Shown here: piece after piece, positions 36,488 through 45,040 of the stretch | How positions within the stretch are numbered: position 1 is the first letter of the stretch | How the letters are laid out: each line of letters opens with the position of its first letter | Source of the DNA: Nostoc linckia FACHB-104 | Lineage (GTDB): Bacteria; Cyanobacteriota; Cyanobacteriia; Cyanobacteriales; Nostocaceae | Reading direction: 5' to 3' | DNA: 64,000 nt | Assembly (NCBI RefSeq): GCF_014696615.1 | Contig: NZ_JACJQJ010000045.1 | Location: forward strand, 1 to 64,000 | Made by a program: the position numbers and the translations under genes | Notes under the pieces: generated by a model | The model's input: the letters and a program-made list of their open reading frames with translations, nothing else | What the model was told of the DNA's origin: nothing | The model's database searches: none

Positions 36488-37990
36488 GTGACCCATAATT
36501 CCTTGTTTGATGTAATTATCATTGGTTCTGGTATTGGTGGCTTGGTGACAGCAACCCAGCTAGCAGCAAAACGAGCTAAAGTGCTGGTACTAGAAAGTTA
36601 TCTCATTCCCGGTGGTAGTGCTGGCTATTTTGAACGTGAAGGTTATCACTTTGATGTGGGAGCTTCCATGATTTTTGGGATGGGGCAAAATGGCACTACA
36701 AATTTACTCACACGTGCCCTTAATGCGGTAAATGTCAGTGTAGAGACAATTGCCGATCCGGTGCAAATTCATTACCACTTACCCAACGGTTTAGACTTGA
36801 AAGTTGACCGTGTTTATGAAAAATATTTGCAAAATCTTACTGCTTATTTTCCTCATGAAACGAAGGGGATTCGTCGTTTTTATGACGAATGCTGGAAAGT
36901 ATTTAACTGTCTCAACAGCATGGATTTGCTGTCATTAGAAGAACCTCGGTATTTGTTACGGACATTTTTGAAACATCCTTTAGCTTGTCTGGGTTTAGTC
37001 AAATATTTGCCGCAAAATGCGGGAGATATAGCACGCCGCTACATTAAAGACCCGGAATTATTGAGATTTATTGATATGGAGTGCTATTGCTGGTCGGTGG
37101 TTCCAGCCAACATGACACCCATGATTAATGCAGGAATGGTCTTTTCTGATAGACACTATGGCGGAGTGAACTACCCCAAAGGCGGAGTAGGACAAATTGC
37201 TCAAGCATTAGCCACAGGTTTAGAGAAAGCTGGGGGAAAAATTCAGTATCAAGCCAGGGTGAAAAGAATTCTCACCGCAGGAGGAAAGGCTGTTGGTGTG
37301 GAATTGGTAAATGGTCAAGTCTATCGGGGAAAACGCATAGTTTCTAATGCTACACGCTGGGATACTTTTGAAAAATTACTACCTGTAGAGGAAATACCAC
37401 ATAATGAGAAAAAGTGGCAACAAATATATCAGAAATCACCCAGTTTTTTCAGTTTACATATAGGGGTACAGCAGTCAGCTCTGCCACCAGGGACAGAGTG
37501 CCATCATATTTTGCTAGAAGATTGGCAGGATATGACCAAACCACAAGGTACTATTTTTGTTTCCATTCCCACCTTGCTTGACCCTGATTTAGCACCAGCA
37601 GGATATCACATTATTCATGCGTTTACCCCAGATTGGATAGATAATTGGCAAGGTTTAACTGAGCAGGAATACGAGAAACGCAAAGAAGCCGCAGCCTGGC
37701 GAATTATTGACCGCTTAGAGCAAATTTTCCCTGGTTTAGATGCGGGAATGGATTATTTGGAAGTAGGAACACCCCGCACCCATCGCCGCTTTTTGGGACG
37801 AGAAGATGGGACTTACGGGCCAATTCCTCGGCGTAAGTTGCGCGGATTATTGAGTATGCCATTTAATCGCACCGCTATTCCCGGATTGTATTGTGTAGGA
37901 GATAGTACCTTTCCTGGTCAGGGTTTGAATGCAGTAGCATTTTCAGGCTTTGCTTGTGCCCACAGAATTGCCGTAGATTTGGGGTTGTGA
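36488..37990 (+). CDS. crtH: carotenoid isomerase (CrtISO/CrtH)
   Basis: A 500-residue FAD-dependent carotenoid isomerase that converts poly-cis lycopene precursors to all-trans lycopene. The dinucleotide-binding motif is at the N-terminus (DVIIIGSGIGGLVTATQLAA), followed by PGGSAGYFEREGYHFDVGAS and a C-terminal GLYCVGDSTFPGQGLNAVAF, all typical of CrtISO. Other members of this superfamily, such as retinol saturases, are possible but less likely in a cyanobacterium. I choose GTG 36488, preceded by GGAG; an in-frame TTG at 36467 lies in heptamer DNA and is less convincing. No ATG is available nearby. Confidence 0.9.
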   Translation: MTHNSLFDVIIIGSGIGGLVTATQLAAKRAKVLVLESYLIPGGSAGYFEREGYHFDVGASMIFGMGQNGTTNLLTRALNAVNVSVETIADPVQIHYHLPNGLDLKVDRVYEKYLQNLTAYFPHETKGIRRFYDECWKVFNCLNSMDLLSLEEPRYLLRTFLKHPLACLGLVKYLPQNAGDIARRYIKDPELLRFIDMECYCWSVVPANMTPMINAGMVFSDRHYGGVNYPKGGVGQIAQALATGLEKAGGKIQYQARVKRILTAGGKAVGVELVNGQVYRGKRIVSNATRWDTFEKLLPVEEIPHNEKKWQQIYQKSPSFFSLHIGVQQSALPPGTECHHILLEDWQDMTKPQGTIFVSIPTLLDPDLAPAGYHIIHAFTPDWIDNWQGLTEQEYEKRKEAAAWRIIDRLEQIFPGLDAGMDYLEVGTPRTHRRFLGREDGTYGPIPRRKLRGLLSMPFNRTAIPGLYCVGDSTFPGQGLNAVAFSGFACAHRIAVDLGL

Positions 37991-38148
37991 TTTTTTAGAG
38001 ATTGAGTTAGAACTTTACGGAAATTGCGATCGCTAGTTGTAAAGTTATCGCGGCAGTATATAATTCTGACGATTTGCCAGATTTGTATTTTTGTAACCAC
38101 TACTAATTGTTAATTTCTCAATCTTCATCACACAGAAAGTTTTAATTA

Positions 38149-39492
38149 ATGCGACTCACACACAAACACAATATTGTGAAAGCAAGCTGGGTATTAGCCA
38201 GCTTTTTAAGTACCTGTTTGTTAGGTTCCACAGTCAAAGCGGCGACAGTAGCTAATTGGCATTTTGATAGCAACCGCAATCATCTTGACTTCACTACAGA
38301 TGAGACTGTACAACCACGAGTCCAACTTTTGACTTCTACCAGTTTAGCTATTGACTTACCAGGGGTTAACCTGAATTATCCCCAGGTAACTCAAAAGATA
38401 GGCCCAGTCACGCAACAAATCCAAATTGGACAGTTTGGCCCTAATAGTACCCGCATCCTCATTACCTTAGCGCCCGGTTACACCCTAGATCCAGCCCAAG
38501 TCCTGCTGCAAGAGAAATCCCCGAATCATTGGTCTGTACAGTTACCCCAACTCACGAGAGTTGCTATTACTCAGCCCAGTATTCCACCAGTAATTACTCC
38601 AGAGCAACCTATCACCCCGCCAATAGTTACCAATAGGAATTTGTTTGCGGGTGTAGTCCCGTTAAATTTACCAATGAAGGCTTTAGAACCCCAGATTAAA
38701 GCCTTGATGAGTCGCTACAGTTTCCTCACTACAGGGATGTTTTTCCTCGATTTGGATACTGGCAATTATTTGGATATTAAAGGCGATCGCGTTTTTCCCG
38801 CAGCCAGTACAATTAAACTGCCGATTCTCATTGCCTTTTTCCAAGATTTAGATGCTGGTAAAGTTAGGCTAGATGAGAAGCTGACTATGCGCGGCGACTT
38901 AGTCACCAACGGTTCGGGAGATATGCAGTATGAACGTGTTGGTAAGAAGTACACAGCTTTAGAAACGATTACCAAAATGGTGACTATTAGTGACAATACC
39001 GCCACTAATATGATTATTGACCGCTTGGGTGGCGCGGCGAAACTCAATCAGCGTTTCCGTAGCTGGGGATTGAAAGACACTGTAATTCGCCATCTTTTAG
39101 CTGACTTACGAGGAACCAACAGCACCAGTTCTCAAGACATGGCCAGAGTCTTAGCTTTGTTAGTCAATAACAAACTAGTTTCTCCCAGTAGTAAAGAGCA
39201 AGCTTTAGATATTCTGCGTCACACCACTGTGCATACTCTGCTTCCCGCAGGATTAGGTAAAGGCGCAGTCATCGCCAACAAAACCGGAGATATCGGCTTT
39301 CTCATTGGCGATGCGGGATTTATCACCATGCCAAATGGTAAACATTATCTAGCAGCTATCTTTGTGAAACGTCCCTATAAAGACAGTAGAGGTAGAGACT
39401 TTATTCGCCAAGTTTCCCAGCTTGTCTACAATTACCTCAATCAGCCTAACCCTGTTGCCACTGGTAATTCTCCCACCAGCGTCAACTTCTAG
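38149..39492 (+). CDS. AMIN-domain class A serine hydrolase
   Basis: A 447-residue exported protein. Residues 1-31 form a signal peptide. Residues about 36-138 are an AMIN-like beta-domain (DFTTDETVQPRVQLLTSTSL, IDLPGV), which targets proteins to peptidoglycan or the periplasm. After a proline-rich linker comes a class A beta-lactamase-like domain with S220-x-x-K223 (PAASTIKLP), S281-D-N283 and K378-T-G380. I cannot find the class A general base (an ExxxN motif) where it would be expected (region LADLRGTNSTSSQ). It may therefore be a penicillin-binding or low-activity enzyme rather than a true beta-lactamase. A strong terminator follows. Confidence 0.88.
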   Translation: MRLTHKHNIVKASWVLASFLSTCLLGSTVKAATVANWHFDSNRNHLDFTTDETVQPRVQLLTSTSLAIDLPGVNLNYPQVTQKIGPVTQQIQIGQFGPNSTRILITLAPGYTLDPAQVLLQEKSPNHWSVQLPQLTRVAITQPSIPPVITPEQPITPPIVTNRNLFAGVVPLNLPMKALEPQIKALMSRYSFLTTGMFFLDLDTGNYLDIKGDRVFPAASTIKLPILIAFFQDLDAGKVRLDEKLTMRGDLVTNGSGDMQYERVGKKYTALETITKMVTISDNTATNMIIDRLGGAAKLNQRFRSWGLKDTVIRHLLADLRGTNSTSSQDMARVLALLVNNKLVSPSSKEQALDILRHTTVHTLLPAGLGKGAVIANKTGDIGFLIGDAGFITMPNGKHYLAAIFVKRPYKDSRGRDFIRQVSQLVYNYLNQPNPVATGNSPTSVNF

Positions 39493-39584
39493 TGAATAGT
39501 TGGGTTGTAGAACATATCAACAATAAAAACAGGATAAACACACAATAAGGTTCGCATAAGACAAATCGATTTACGTTTAAATCT

Positions 39585-39616
39585 TGTAGAGACCCGATTA
39601 ATCGCGTCTCCACAAC
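39585..39616. repeat. palindrome copy 3 (imperfect)
   Basis: The core reads GACCCGATTAATCGCGTC, one mismatch from the perfect palindrome, with TTGTAGA/TCCACAAC flanks that pair nearly fully. It lies 93 bp after the serine hydrolase stop. Confidence 0.75.
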
Positions 39617-39655
39617 CCCAAAATCATGAACAAAAATTCTTAACCGAACCGTATT

Positions 39656-39703
39656 CAGGGTAAACACAGCTATTAGCTAAGTGTTTACCCTGTTTTTATT
39701 TTT
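39656..39703 (+). terminator. Rho-independent terminator
   Basis: CAGGGTAAACAC pairs perfectly with GTGTTTACCCTG around a 13-base loop and is followed by TTTTTATTTTT. It ends the plus-strand serine hydrolase transcript. Confidence 0.8.
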
Positions 39704-39915
39704 ATTAAAACGATATATTTTTTACATTTAACATGTATTAAAATTAAGTATTAAAAAAAACTTAAGTAAATCGATGGTTTGTAAAAGTTAGAAGTAATAT
39801 CTACTACTAACAAAAGCAAGGTGTCTCAAATAACATCTATAGATATCGCATTAAGCCTCTTTTATGACGGATAAAGGCGATTTATCCTGAAAATGCTTTT
39901 GCAGTACATACCTCT

Positions 39916-39942
39916 TATAAGTTGAATATCATACAACTTATA
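39916..39942 (+). promoter_or_regulatory. hairpin before CVNH gene
   Basis: TATAAGTTG pairs with CAACTTATA around a 9-base loop. It is 31 bp upstream of the CVNH start codon, where it could be an operator or an mRNA leader structure. No T-run follows, so it is not a terminator. Confidence 0.35.
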
Positions 39943-39973
39943 GGTAATTCAAACTAGAAAAAACACATAAGTC

Positions 39974-40294
39974 ATGGGTAGCAGTTATCAACACACTTGC
40001 GAAAACATCTCTATTGATGGAGATGTAATATCAGCGACTTGCCAAAGACGCGATGGTTCTTGGAACGAAACCTCACTATCCTTAAGAGGAATTGAAAACA
40101 TTGATGGCATTCTAGAAGTAACTGATCCTTACTCGCCTAGTAGTTTTCAGTTAAGTGCAATGAATATCTCTATTGATGGAGATTTACTATCCGCTACTTG
40201 CCAAAGGCGCGATGGTTTATGGAACGAAAGTTCTCTAGTTTTAAATGGAATTGAAAACATTGATGGCAACCTAGAGTATACAGGTAGCCCATAA
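39974..40294 (+). CDS. cyanovirin-N homology (CVNH) lectin-like protein
   Basis: A 106-residue protein with the two-repeat CVNH fold, a family of mannose-binding lectins first described in cyanobacteria. Repeat 1 (residues 4-49) has the paired cysteines C9 and C23. In repeat 2 (residues about 57-102) the first cysteine is replaced (LSAMNIS, A62), leaving C76 unpaired. The tandem segments 11-47 and 64-100 are identical at 30 of 37 positions and nearly identical in DNA, so the repeat pair looks recently homogenised. There is no signal peptide, in contrast to some exported members. No Shine-Dalgarno sequence is evident. It is a single gene, convergent with purT. Confidence 0.9.
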   Translation: MGSSYQHTCENISIDGDVISATCQRRDGSWNETSLSLRGIENIDGILEVTDPYSPSSFQLSAMNISIDGDLLSATCQRRDGLWNESSLVLNGIENIDGNLEYTGSP

Positions 40295-40359
40295 AGCAGA
40301 TTAAAGCTGATACGCGCCTAGACCAAATATTCTGGCGTTAGGGTCGTCAAGGATAAACA

Positions 40360-40387
40360 GTAGAGACGCGATTAATCGCGTCTCTAC
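40360..40387. repeat. palindrome GACGCGATTAATCGCGTC, copy 4
   Basis: A perfect 28-bp palindrome (core plus GTAGA/TCTAC arms) between the convergent CVNH and purT genes. It could serve as a terminator-like hairpin for both. Confidence 0.88.
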
Positions 40388-40450
40388 AACTTTTGACAAT
40401 CTTGATGATTAACTATGCAACTTAAATGCGTAACAGCTTAGAGAAACTCA

Positions 40451-41620
40451 TCAAACTAATTTAACTTTACTAGCTGCTCTTGTAGCTTTTTCTCGCGCCT
40501 CTTCTAGATTTACGCCTTTAGCCAAAGCTACTCCCATACGCCGATAAGGATAGGAACTTGGTTTACCAAATAGCTTAATATCTACATCTTTTTCAGCTAA
40601 AGCATCCGCTACACCTGTATAGGTAATAGAATCTGATTTTTCGGAAGCTAAAATTACTGCACTGGCTGAAGGGCCAAATTGTTCTATATTAGGAATTGGT
40701 AAGCCTAAAACAGCCCGTAAATGTAACTCAAATTCATTGAGATTTTGCGATATTAAAGTCACCATACCTGTATCATGGGGACGGGGAGAAAGTTCCGAAA
40801 AAATCACTTCATCTTTAGTAATAAAAAACTCAACCCCAAAAATCCCGGCTCCCCCTAAAGCATCAGTAACTTTTTTAGCGATTTCTTGAGCTTTTAAAAT
40901 TTTATCTTCAGAGATTTCGGCTGGTTGCCAAGATTCTTGATAATCTCCTCTTTCTTGGCGATGACCGATAGGTTGACAATAAATAGTAGGCGCATTCCAC
41001 TGTTTAATAGTCAGTAAAGTTATCTCAATTTCAAACTTAATAAATTCCTCTACAATTACCTTTTGCGTATCACCGCGAGAATTGGCGATCGCATAATTCC
41101 AAGCTGGCTCCACCTCATCTTTATTTTGAACTACAGATTGCCCTTTTCCAGATGATGACATCACAGGTTTCAGCACATTCGGAAATCCAATTAAATCAGA
41201 AGCGACTTTCAACTCTTCTAGAGAATTTGCATAACCATATCTAGCCGTTCTGATATTTAATTGTTGATTGGCTAAGTCTCTAATTCTGTCACGATTCATC
41301 GTGTAGTTAGTCGCCGCCGCCGTCGGAATAACTATTATCCCACGTTGCTCAAATTCCACCAGTTTCTCTGTTCTGATGGCTTCAATTTCTGGTACGATTA
41401 AATCAGGTTGATGCTTGCTGACGATAGCTTCTAAATCATCAGCACTCAACATAGAAATCACTTCTGAGCAATCAGCAACTTGCATTGCAGGTGCATTAGG
41501 GTAACGATCCACAGCAATTACATAATTACCCAGACGTTGAGCAGCAATTACAAACTCTTTGCCTAATTCTCCCGCACCCAACAACATCAATTTTTTAGGC
41601 AATTTAATCTCATTATGCAT
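40451..41620 (-). CDS. purT: formate-dependent GAR transformylase
   Basis: A 389-residue ATP-grasp enzyme that makes formyl-GAR from GAR, formate and ATP in purine synthesis without folate. The N-terminus has KLMLLGAGELGKEFVIAAQR and VDRYPNAPAMQVAD. The ATP-grasp domain has PVMSSSGKGQSVV and a metal-binding FGVEFFITKDEVIFSELSPR, followed by PHDTGMVTL. Length and motif order are complete. It is the first or only gene of its transcript and is followed by convergent CVNH. Confidence 0.96.
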   Translation of the reverse strand: MHNEIKLPKKLMLLGAGELGKEFVIAAQRLGNYVIAVDRYPNAPAMQVADCSEVISMLSADDLEAIVSKHQPDLIVPEIEAIRTEKLVEFEQRGIIVIPTAAATNYTMNRDRIRDLANQQLNIRTARYGYANSLEELKVASDLIGFPNVLKPVMSSSGKGQSVVQNKDEVEPAWNYAIANSRGDTQKVIVEEFIKFEIEITLLTIKQWNAPTIYCQPIGHRQERGDYQESWQPAEISEDKILKAQEIAKKVTDALGGAGIFGVEFFITKDEVIFSELSPRPHDTGMVTLISQNLNEFELHLRAVLGLPIPNIEQFGPSASAVILASEKSDSITYTGVADALAEKDVDIKLFGKPSSYPYRRMGVALAKGVNLEEAREKATRAASKVKLV

Positions 41621-41675
41621 AAATTTATCCAGGTGAATATTAACGAAACAGTCTGATAATTTTTATTTTTGACGT

Positions 41676-42173
41676 TTAATTATCATCTGCCGAAGTGTTA
41701 AATCTAGCACCACGCAGTTGTAAATCTTTACGTTGTTGGGGTGATAAACCAGTACCATTACCCAACTGACATTCATCTACTAGCGTATCTAGCCAGATAG
41801 TCTGGTTGAGAGTTGCACCGCTTAAGTCTGCATTTCTTAAATCAGCTTGGGTGAAATTTACAAATAAGAGGTCTGCATTTACTAAAATGGTATTTTGCAA
41901 ATTTGCGCCTGATAAATTCCCCCGAATAAAATTCACAGATTCTAAATTTAAATTAGATAAATCAGCACCGCTTAAATTAGGAAATTTTAATTGGCTGGGA
42001 TTAGTTAAAAATCTAATAATACAATTTATATTCGCTTCATTGAGACGAATTTTAGCTAAAAATTCATAACGAGCAATACCTAATTCTCGGAGAATTTGTA
42101 GCCGATGCTCTGGAGTTTGTTCTAAAAAATGGATAGCAGAGTCACGGAGATTTTGAGTAGAAGTATTTAACAT
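41676..42173 (-). CDS. pentapeptide-repeat protein
   Basis: A 165-residue protein. The N-terminal 50 residues are helical ([20 protein letters not shown]). Residues about 62-135 hold pentapeptide repeats of the A(D/N)LxN kind ([56 protein letters not shown]), forming a right-handed square beta-helix. The last 30 residues are polar ([16 protein letters not shown]). Function is not predictable; such proteins are common in cyanobacteria. It lies upstream of purT on the same strand with a 55-bp gap. Confidence 0.85.
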   Translation of the reverse strand: MLNTSTQNLRDSAIHFLEQTPEHRLQILRELGIARYEFLAKIRLNEANINCIIRFLTNPSQLKFPNLSGADLSNLNLESVNFIRGNLSGANLQNTILVNADLLFVNFTQADLRNADLSGATLNQTIWLDTLVDECQLGNGTGLSPQQRKDLQLRGARFNTSADDN

Positions 42174-42304
42174 ATTCTTTAGATAGATATTAGAGATAAA
42201 TTTGATATTGACCCTCTGAATCTGCTATTTTATGAGCATTATAATTATCTAGTGATAGATTAAATCAGTTTATAATTAAACTAAGCTTGAAAGAAGCAAA
42301 AAAG

Positions 42305-42460
42305 ATGCGAAAATATGAACGAGTGATTATTTTATCGCAACGGGATACTCATACTGTATTTAGCCTGATTGAGCACCCTCCTGTCGCGAATGCAAAGTTG
42401 AAAGCAGCCTGGAATAAGCACAAAGAATTTTTCAGGGAGAATCATGGAATTACTGGATAA
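42305..42460 (+). pseudogene. DUF1778 (TacA-like) antitoxin remnant
   Basis: A 51-codon frame, ATG to TAA, giving a product that matches the C-terminal toxin-contacting part of DUF1778/TacA antitoxins: KYERVIILSQRDTHTVFSLI, then EHPPVANAKLKAAWNKHKEF. In full antitoxins this part follows an N-terminal ribbon-helix-helix DNA-binding domain, which is missing here. There is also no acetyltransferase toxin beside it. It could be a pseudogene or a small orphan peptide; I prefer a remnant. Confidence 0.5.
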
Positions 42461-42531
42461 GCAACATCACTGATAATTCTTTGAGATTGGTAATCAAACA
42501 CTAAATTAATTCGTTGCACAAGCCAATTAAT

Positions 42532-44460
42532 TTAAGCATCCATTTCAGCTAATTCCATCCACCTTTCAGTTGCTTTGTCAATCGCTTGCTTGAGCGTTTC
42601 TACCTGTTCGTACAATTTTTGTACCTGGCTATAATTTCCAGCCGTAACATTTAATAAAGCTTTCTCCGCTTCCACTTTTTCAGTTTCTAACTGAGCAATT
42701 TTATCTTCCAACTGTTCAAATTCTTTCCTCTCCCAATTTGACATTCTGCGCCGCTTTTTGGCTTCTGGTTCTTGGGGTTGAGTTGCGGGTTTTTCTACCT
42801 CTACCTTGCTAGATTTCTCTTTACTAGCAGCTTCTTGCTGTGCGGCTTCCTCAGCTTTTTTATAGTCAAGGTAAACTGAATAATTACCAGGATATTGTCT
42901 AAGAAATCCGCCTTCTTCAAAGGAAAAAATGGTGTCAATAGTTCTGTCTAAAAAGTAGCGATCGTGAGAAACTACAATTACACTTCCAGTGAAATCTTCT
43001 AAATAGTCTTCTAGTACCGCTAAGGTTTGCACATCTAAATCATTAGTCGGTTCATCTAGAATTAAAACATTGGGTGCGCTCATCAGTAAGCGCAACAAAA
43101 ATAACCGTCTTTTTTCGCCACCAGATAGTTTATGAATTGGCGCATACTGCTGATTCCCGGGAAATAAAAATCGCTCTAGCATTTGGGAAGCTGTGATTTT
43201 AGTCCCATCAGCGATAGGGATAAATTCACCTTCTTCTTTAATGTAGTCAATCACGCGCTGATTTTCGTTTAAAGCTGTGAGCAATTCTTCAGAATGTTGG
43301 TCAAAATAACCGATATGAATCGTAGAACCAATCTCTACATTACCTGCATCCGGCTGCGCTCGTCCGGTAATCATATCCATTAATGTTGATTTACCTGCGC
43401 CGTTACCACCAATAATCCCAATCCGGTCTTCAGGACTAAATTCGTAGGTAAAATCTTTAATTAAGGTGCGCCCATTGTAGGCTTTAGAAACGTTATTAAT
43501 TGCAATAACTTTTTTGCCAATTCTGCGGCTAACGGTAGAAATATCTACTTTACCCTGAACCTGTTTAAACTCAGTTTCTCGCATGGCTTGAATGCGATCA
43601 ATTCTGGCTTTTTGTTTGGTACTGCGCGCTTTGGGGCCGCGTTTGAGCCATTCTAATTCTCGCCGCAATACGCCTTGGTGTTTACGTTGGCTACTAACGG
43701 CAGATTCTTCCGCTAAAGCTTTCTTTTCCAGGTAATATGAATAGTTACCTGTATAGGTGTAAATATCACCTCTATCGATTTCAATAATGCGATTGGTGAC
43801 ACGATCCAAAAAGTAGCGATCGTGAGTAATTAAAAATAATGCACCACGATAGCGATTTAAATAACTTTGTAACCACTCTACAGACAGCGCATCAAGATGG
43901 TTGGTTGGCTCATCCATTAGCAATACATCTGGTTCAGATAGCAAAGCTGTGGCTAAAGCAATCCGCTTGCGATAGCCACCAGATAATGTGCCAATGCGGG
44001 TATCAAAGTCGGAAATACCTAACTTTGTCAAGATAATTTTGGCGTTGGTTTCTAATTCCCAAGCGCCAGTTGCATCCATTTTTTGCATGACTACCGAAAG
44101 CCGCGACATCAGCTGACTATCTTCGGGATAATGCGCTAGTTTATCGGAGAGTTCCTCATACTCACGCACCAAAGCCATGTGTTCGCCACTATCGGCAAAA
44201 ATCTGCTCTAGAACTGTGCGGTTTTCGTCTAAATCTGGTTGCTGGGGTAAGTAAATCACTTTAGAACCAGAGTTAACTAAAATTTGCCCGCTATCTATTG
44301 GTTCTAACCCAGCAATCATTTTTAATAAAGTGGATTTACCAGAACCATTAGTACCAATTAATCCGACTTTATCAGTAGCATCTAAACTAAAGCTGGCATC
44401 TTTTAATATTTCCTTAATACCAAAGTCTTTTTTAACAGATTGTAGTGTAATAATGCTCAT
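42532..44460 (-). CDS. ABC-F family ATPase (Uup-like)
   Basis: A 642-residue soluble protein with two ABC ATPase domains and no membrane segment. Domain 1 has Walker A GTNGSGKST, signature LSGGYRKR and Walker B VLLMDEPTNHLD. Domain 2 has GGNGAGKST, LSGGEKRR and VLILDEPTNDLD. A basic linker between them (ELEWLKRGPKARSTKQKARI) and a C-terminal coiled coil (LEDKIAQLETEKVEAEKALL) are typical of Uup/EttA-type ABC-F proteins, which act on ribosomes or DNA. The exact subgroup is not resolved. The gene may follow DUF1824 on one transcript. Confidence 0.93.
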   Translation of the reverse strand: MSIITLQSVKKDFGIKEILKDASFSLDATDKVGLIGTNGSGKSTLLKMIAGLEPIDSGQILVNSGSKVIYLPQQPDLDENRTVLEQIFADSGEHMALVREYEELSDKLAHYPEDSQLMSRLSVVMQKMDATGAWELETNAKIILTKLGISDFDTRIGTLSGGYRKRIALATALLSEPDVLLMDEPTNHLDALSVEWLQSYLNRYRGALFLITHDRYFLDRVTNRIIEIDRGDIYTYTGNYSYYLEKKALAEESAVSSQRKHQGVLRRELEWLKRGPKARSTKQKARIDRIQAMRETEFKQVQGKVDISTVSRRIGKKVIAINNVSKAYNGRTLIKDFTYEFSPEDRIGIIGGNGAGKSTLMDMITGRAQPDAGNVEIGSTIHIGYFDQHSEELLTALNENQRVIDYIKEEGEFIPIADGTKITASQMLERFLFPGNQQYAPIHKLSGGEKRRLFLLRLLMSAPNVLILDEPTNDLDVQTLAVLEDYLEDFTGSVIVVSHDRYFLDRTIDTIFSFEEGGFLRQYPGNYSVYLDYKKAEEAAQQEAASKEKSSKVEVEKPATQPQEPEAKKRRRMSNWERKEFEQLEDKIAQLETEKVEAEKALLNVTAGNYSQVQKLYEQVETLKQAIDKATERWMELAEMDA

Positions 44461-44503
44461 AAAACTTAGTAATTTGTCCTGGCTAATTTGTCATTTGTCA
44501 GCC

Positions 44504-44533
44504 AGGTAGATAAAGCAATTACTTTATCTACCT
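44504..44533 (-). terminator. hairpin between DUF1824 and ABC-F genes
   Basis: AGGTAGATAAAG pairs perfectly with CTTTATCTACCT around a 6-base loop. It lies 10 bp past the DUF1824 stop and 44 bp before the ABC-F start. No strong T-run is seen on the minus strand, so it may be a partial terminator or a leader element of the ABC-F gene. Confidence 0.45.
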
Positions 44534-44542
44534 AGACTAAAT

Positions 44543-44959
44543 TTAGACAAATAAATCGAGGGGTAAATGTCCATACATTTCGTTGATGCCCCCACTATTG
44601 TACGACTGACAAGAGACTAATACACCACGATGATGACCGGCATAGGAATCGATATAACACAAGCCATTTTTGCCGTTTAATTTAATATAAACGGGCCCTT
44701 CAATGTCAGGTAAATTACTCGGCGCTTCATAACCAAAAGCCTGGGAATAAGTTTTCATGGACAGCTTTCCTGATTCGGCTGTATCCGCACAAATACCCAA
44801 AATTTGGTAATCAGAAAGGCTAGTTATGAGAATTAAAGCCCGCCGCACTGAAGCTTTTTCTGATGGCTTGAGGATTGGTGCAATATCTAAACAGTTGAAC
44901 TTGTTGAGAATTTTTCTTGCGTCTTCAGCCGTGAGATTGGGATGATTAGGAGTTGACAT
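44543..44959 (-). CDS. DUF1824 protein
   Basis: A 138-residue soluble protein of the DUF1824 family, confined largely to cyanobacteria. The sequence LTAEDARKILNKFNCLDIAP, then LRRALILITSLSDYQILGIC and GPVYIKLNGKNGLCYIDSYA, and GVLVSCQSYNSGGINEMYGH near the end, looks complete. The function is unknown. It is upstream of the ABC-F ATPase on the same strand and downstream of an SPFH gene. Confidence 0.86.
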   Translation of the reverse strand: MSTPNHPNLTAEDARKILNKFNCLDIAPILKPSEKASVRRALILITSLSDYQILGICADTAESGKLSMKTYSQAFGYEAPSNLPDIEGPVYIKLNGKNGLCYIDSYAGHHRGVLVSCQSYNSGGINEMYGHLPLDLFV

Positions 44960-45040
44960 GAATATGGTTGATGGAGGTTTTTGGTGATTATTTGGATTTG
45001 AGGTGGTAATTGCCTACTATACTAAAATGATTTATCCAAA

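Larger units (their letters stand above)
39493..39973. other. intergenic
   Basis: This region contains an imperfect copy of the GACGCGATTAATCGCGTC palindrome (39585-39616), a terminator at 39656-39697, and a 9-bp-stem hairpin at 39916-39942 that sits 31 bp before the CVNH gene. No gene is supported. Confidence 0.55.
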
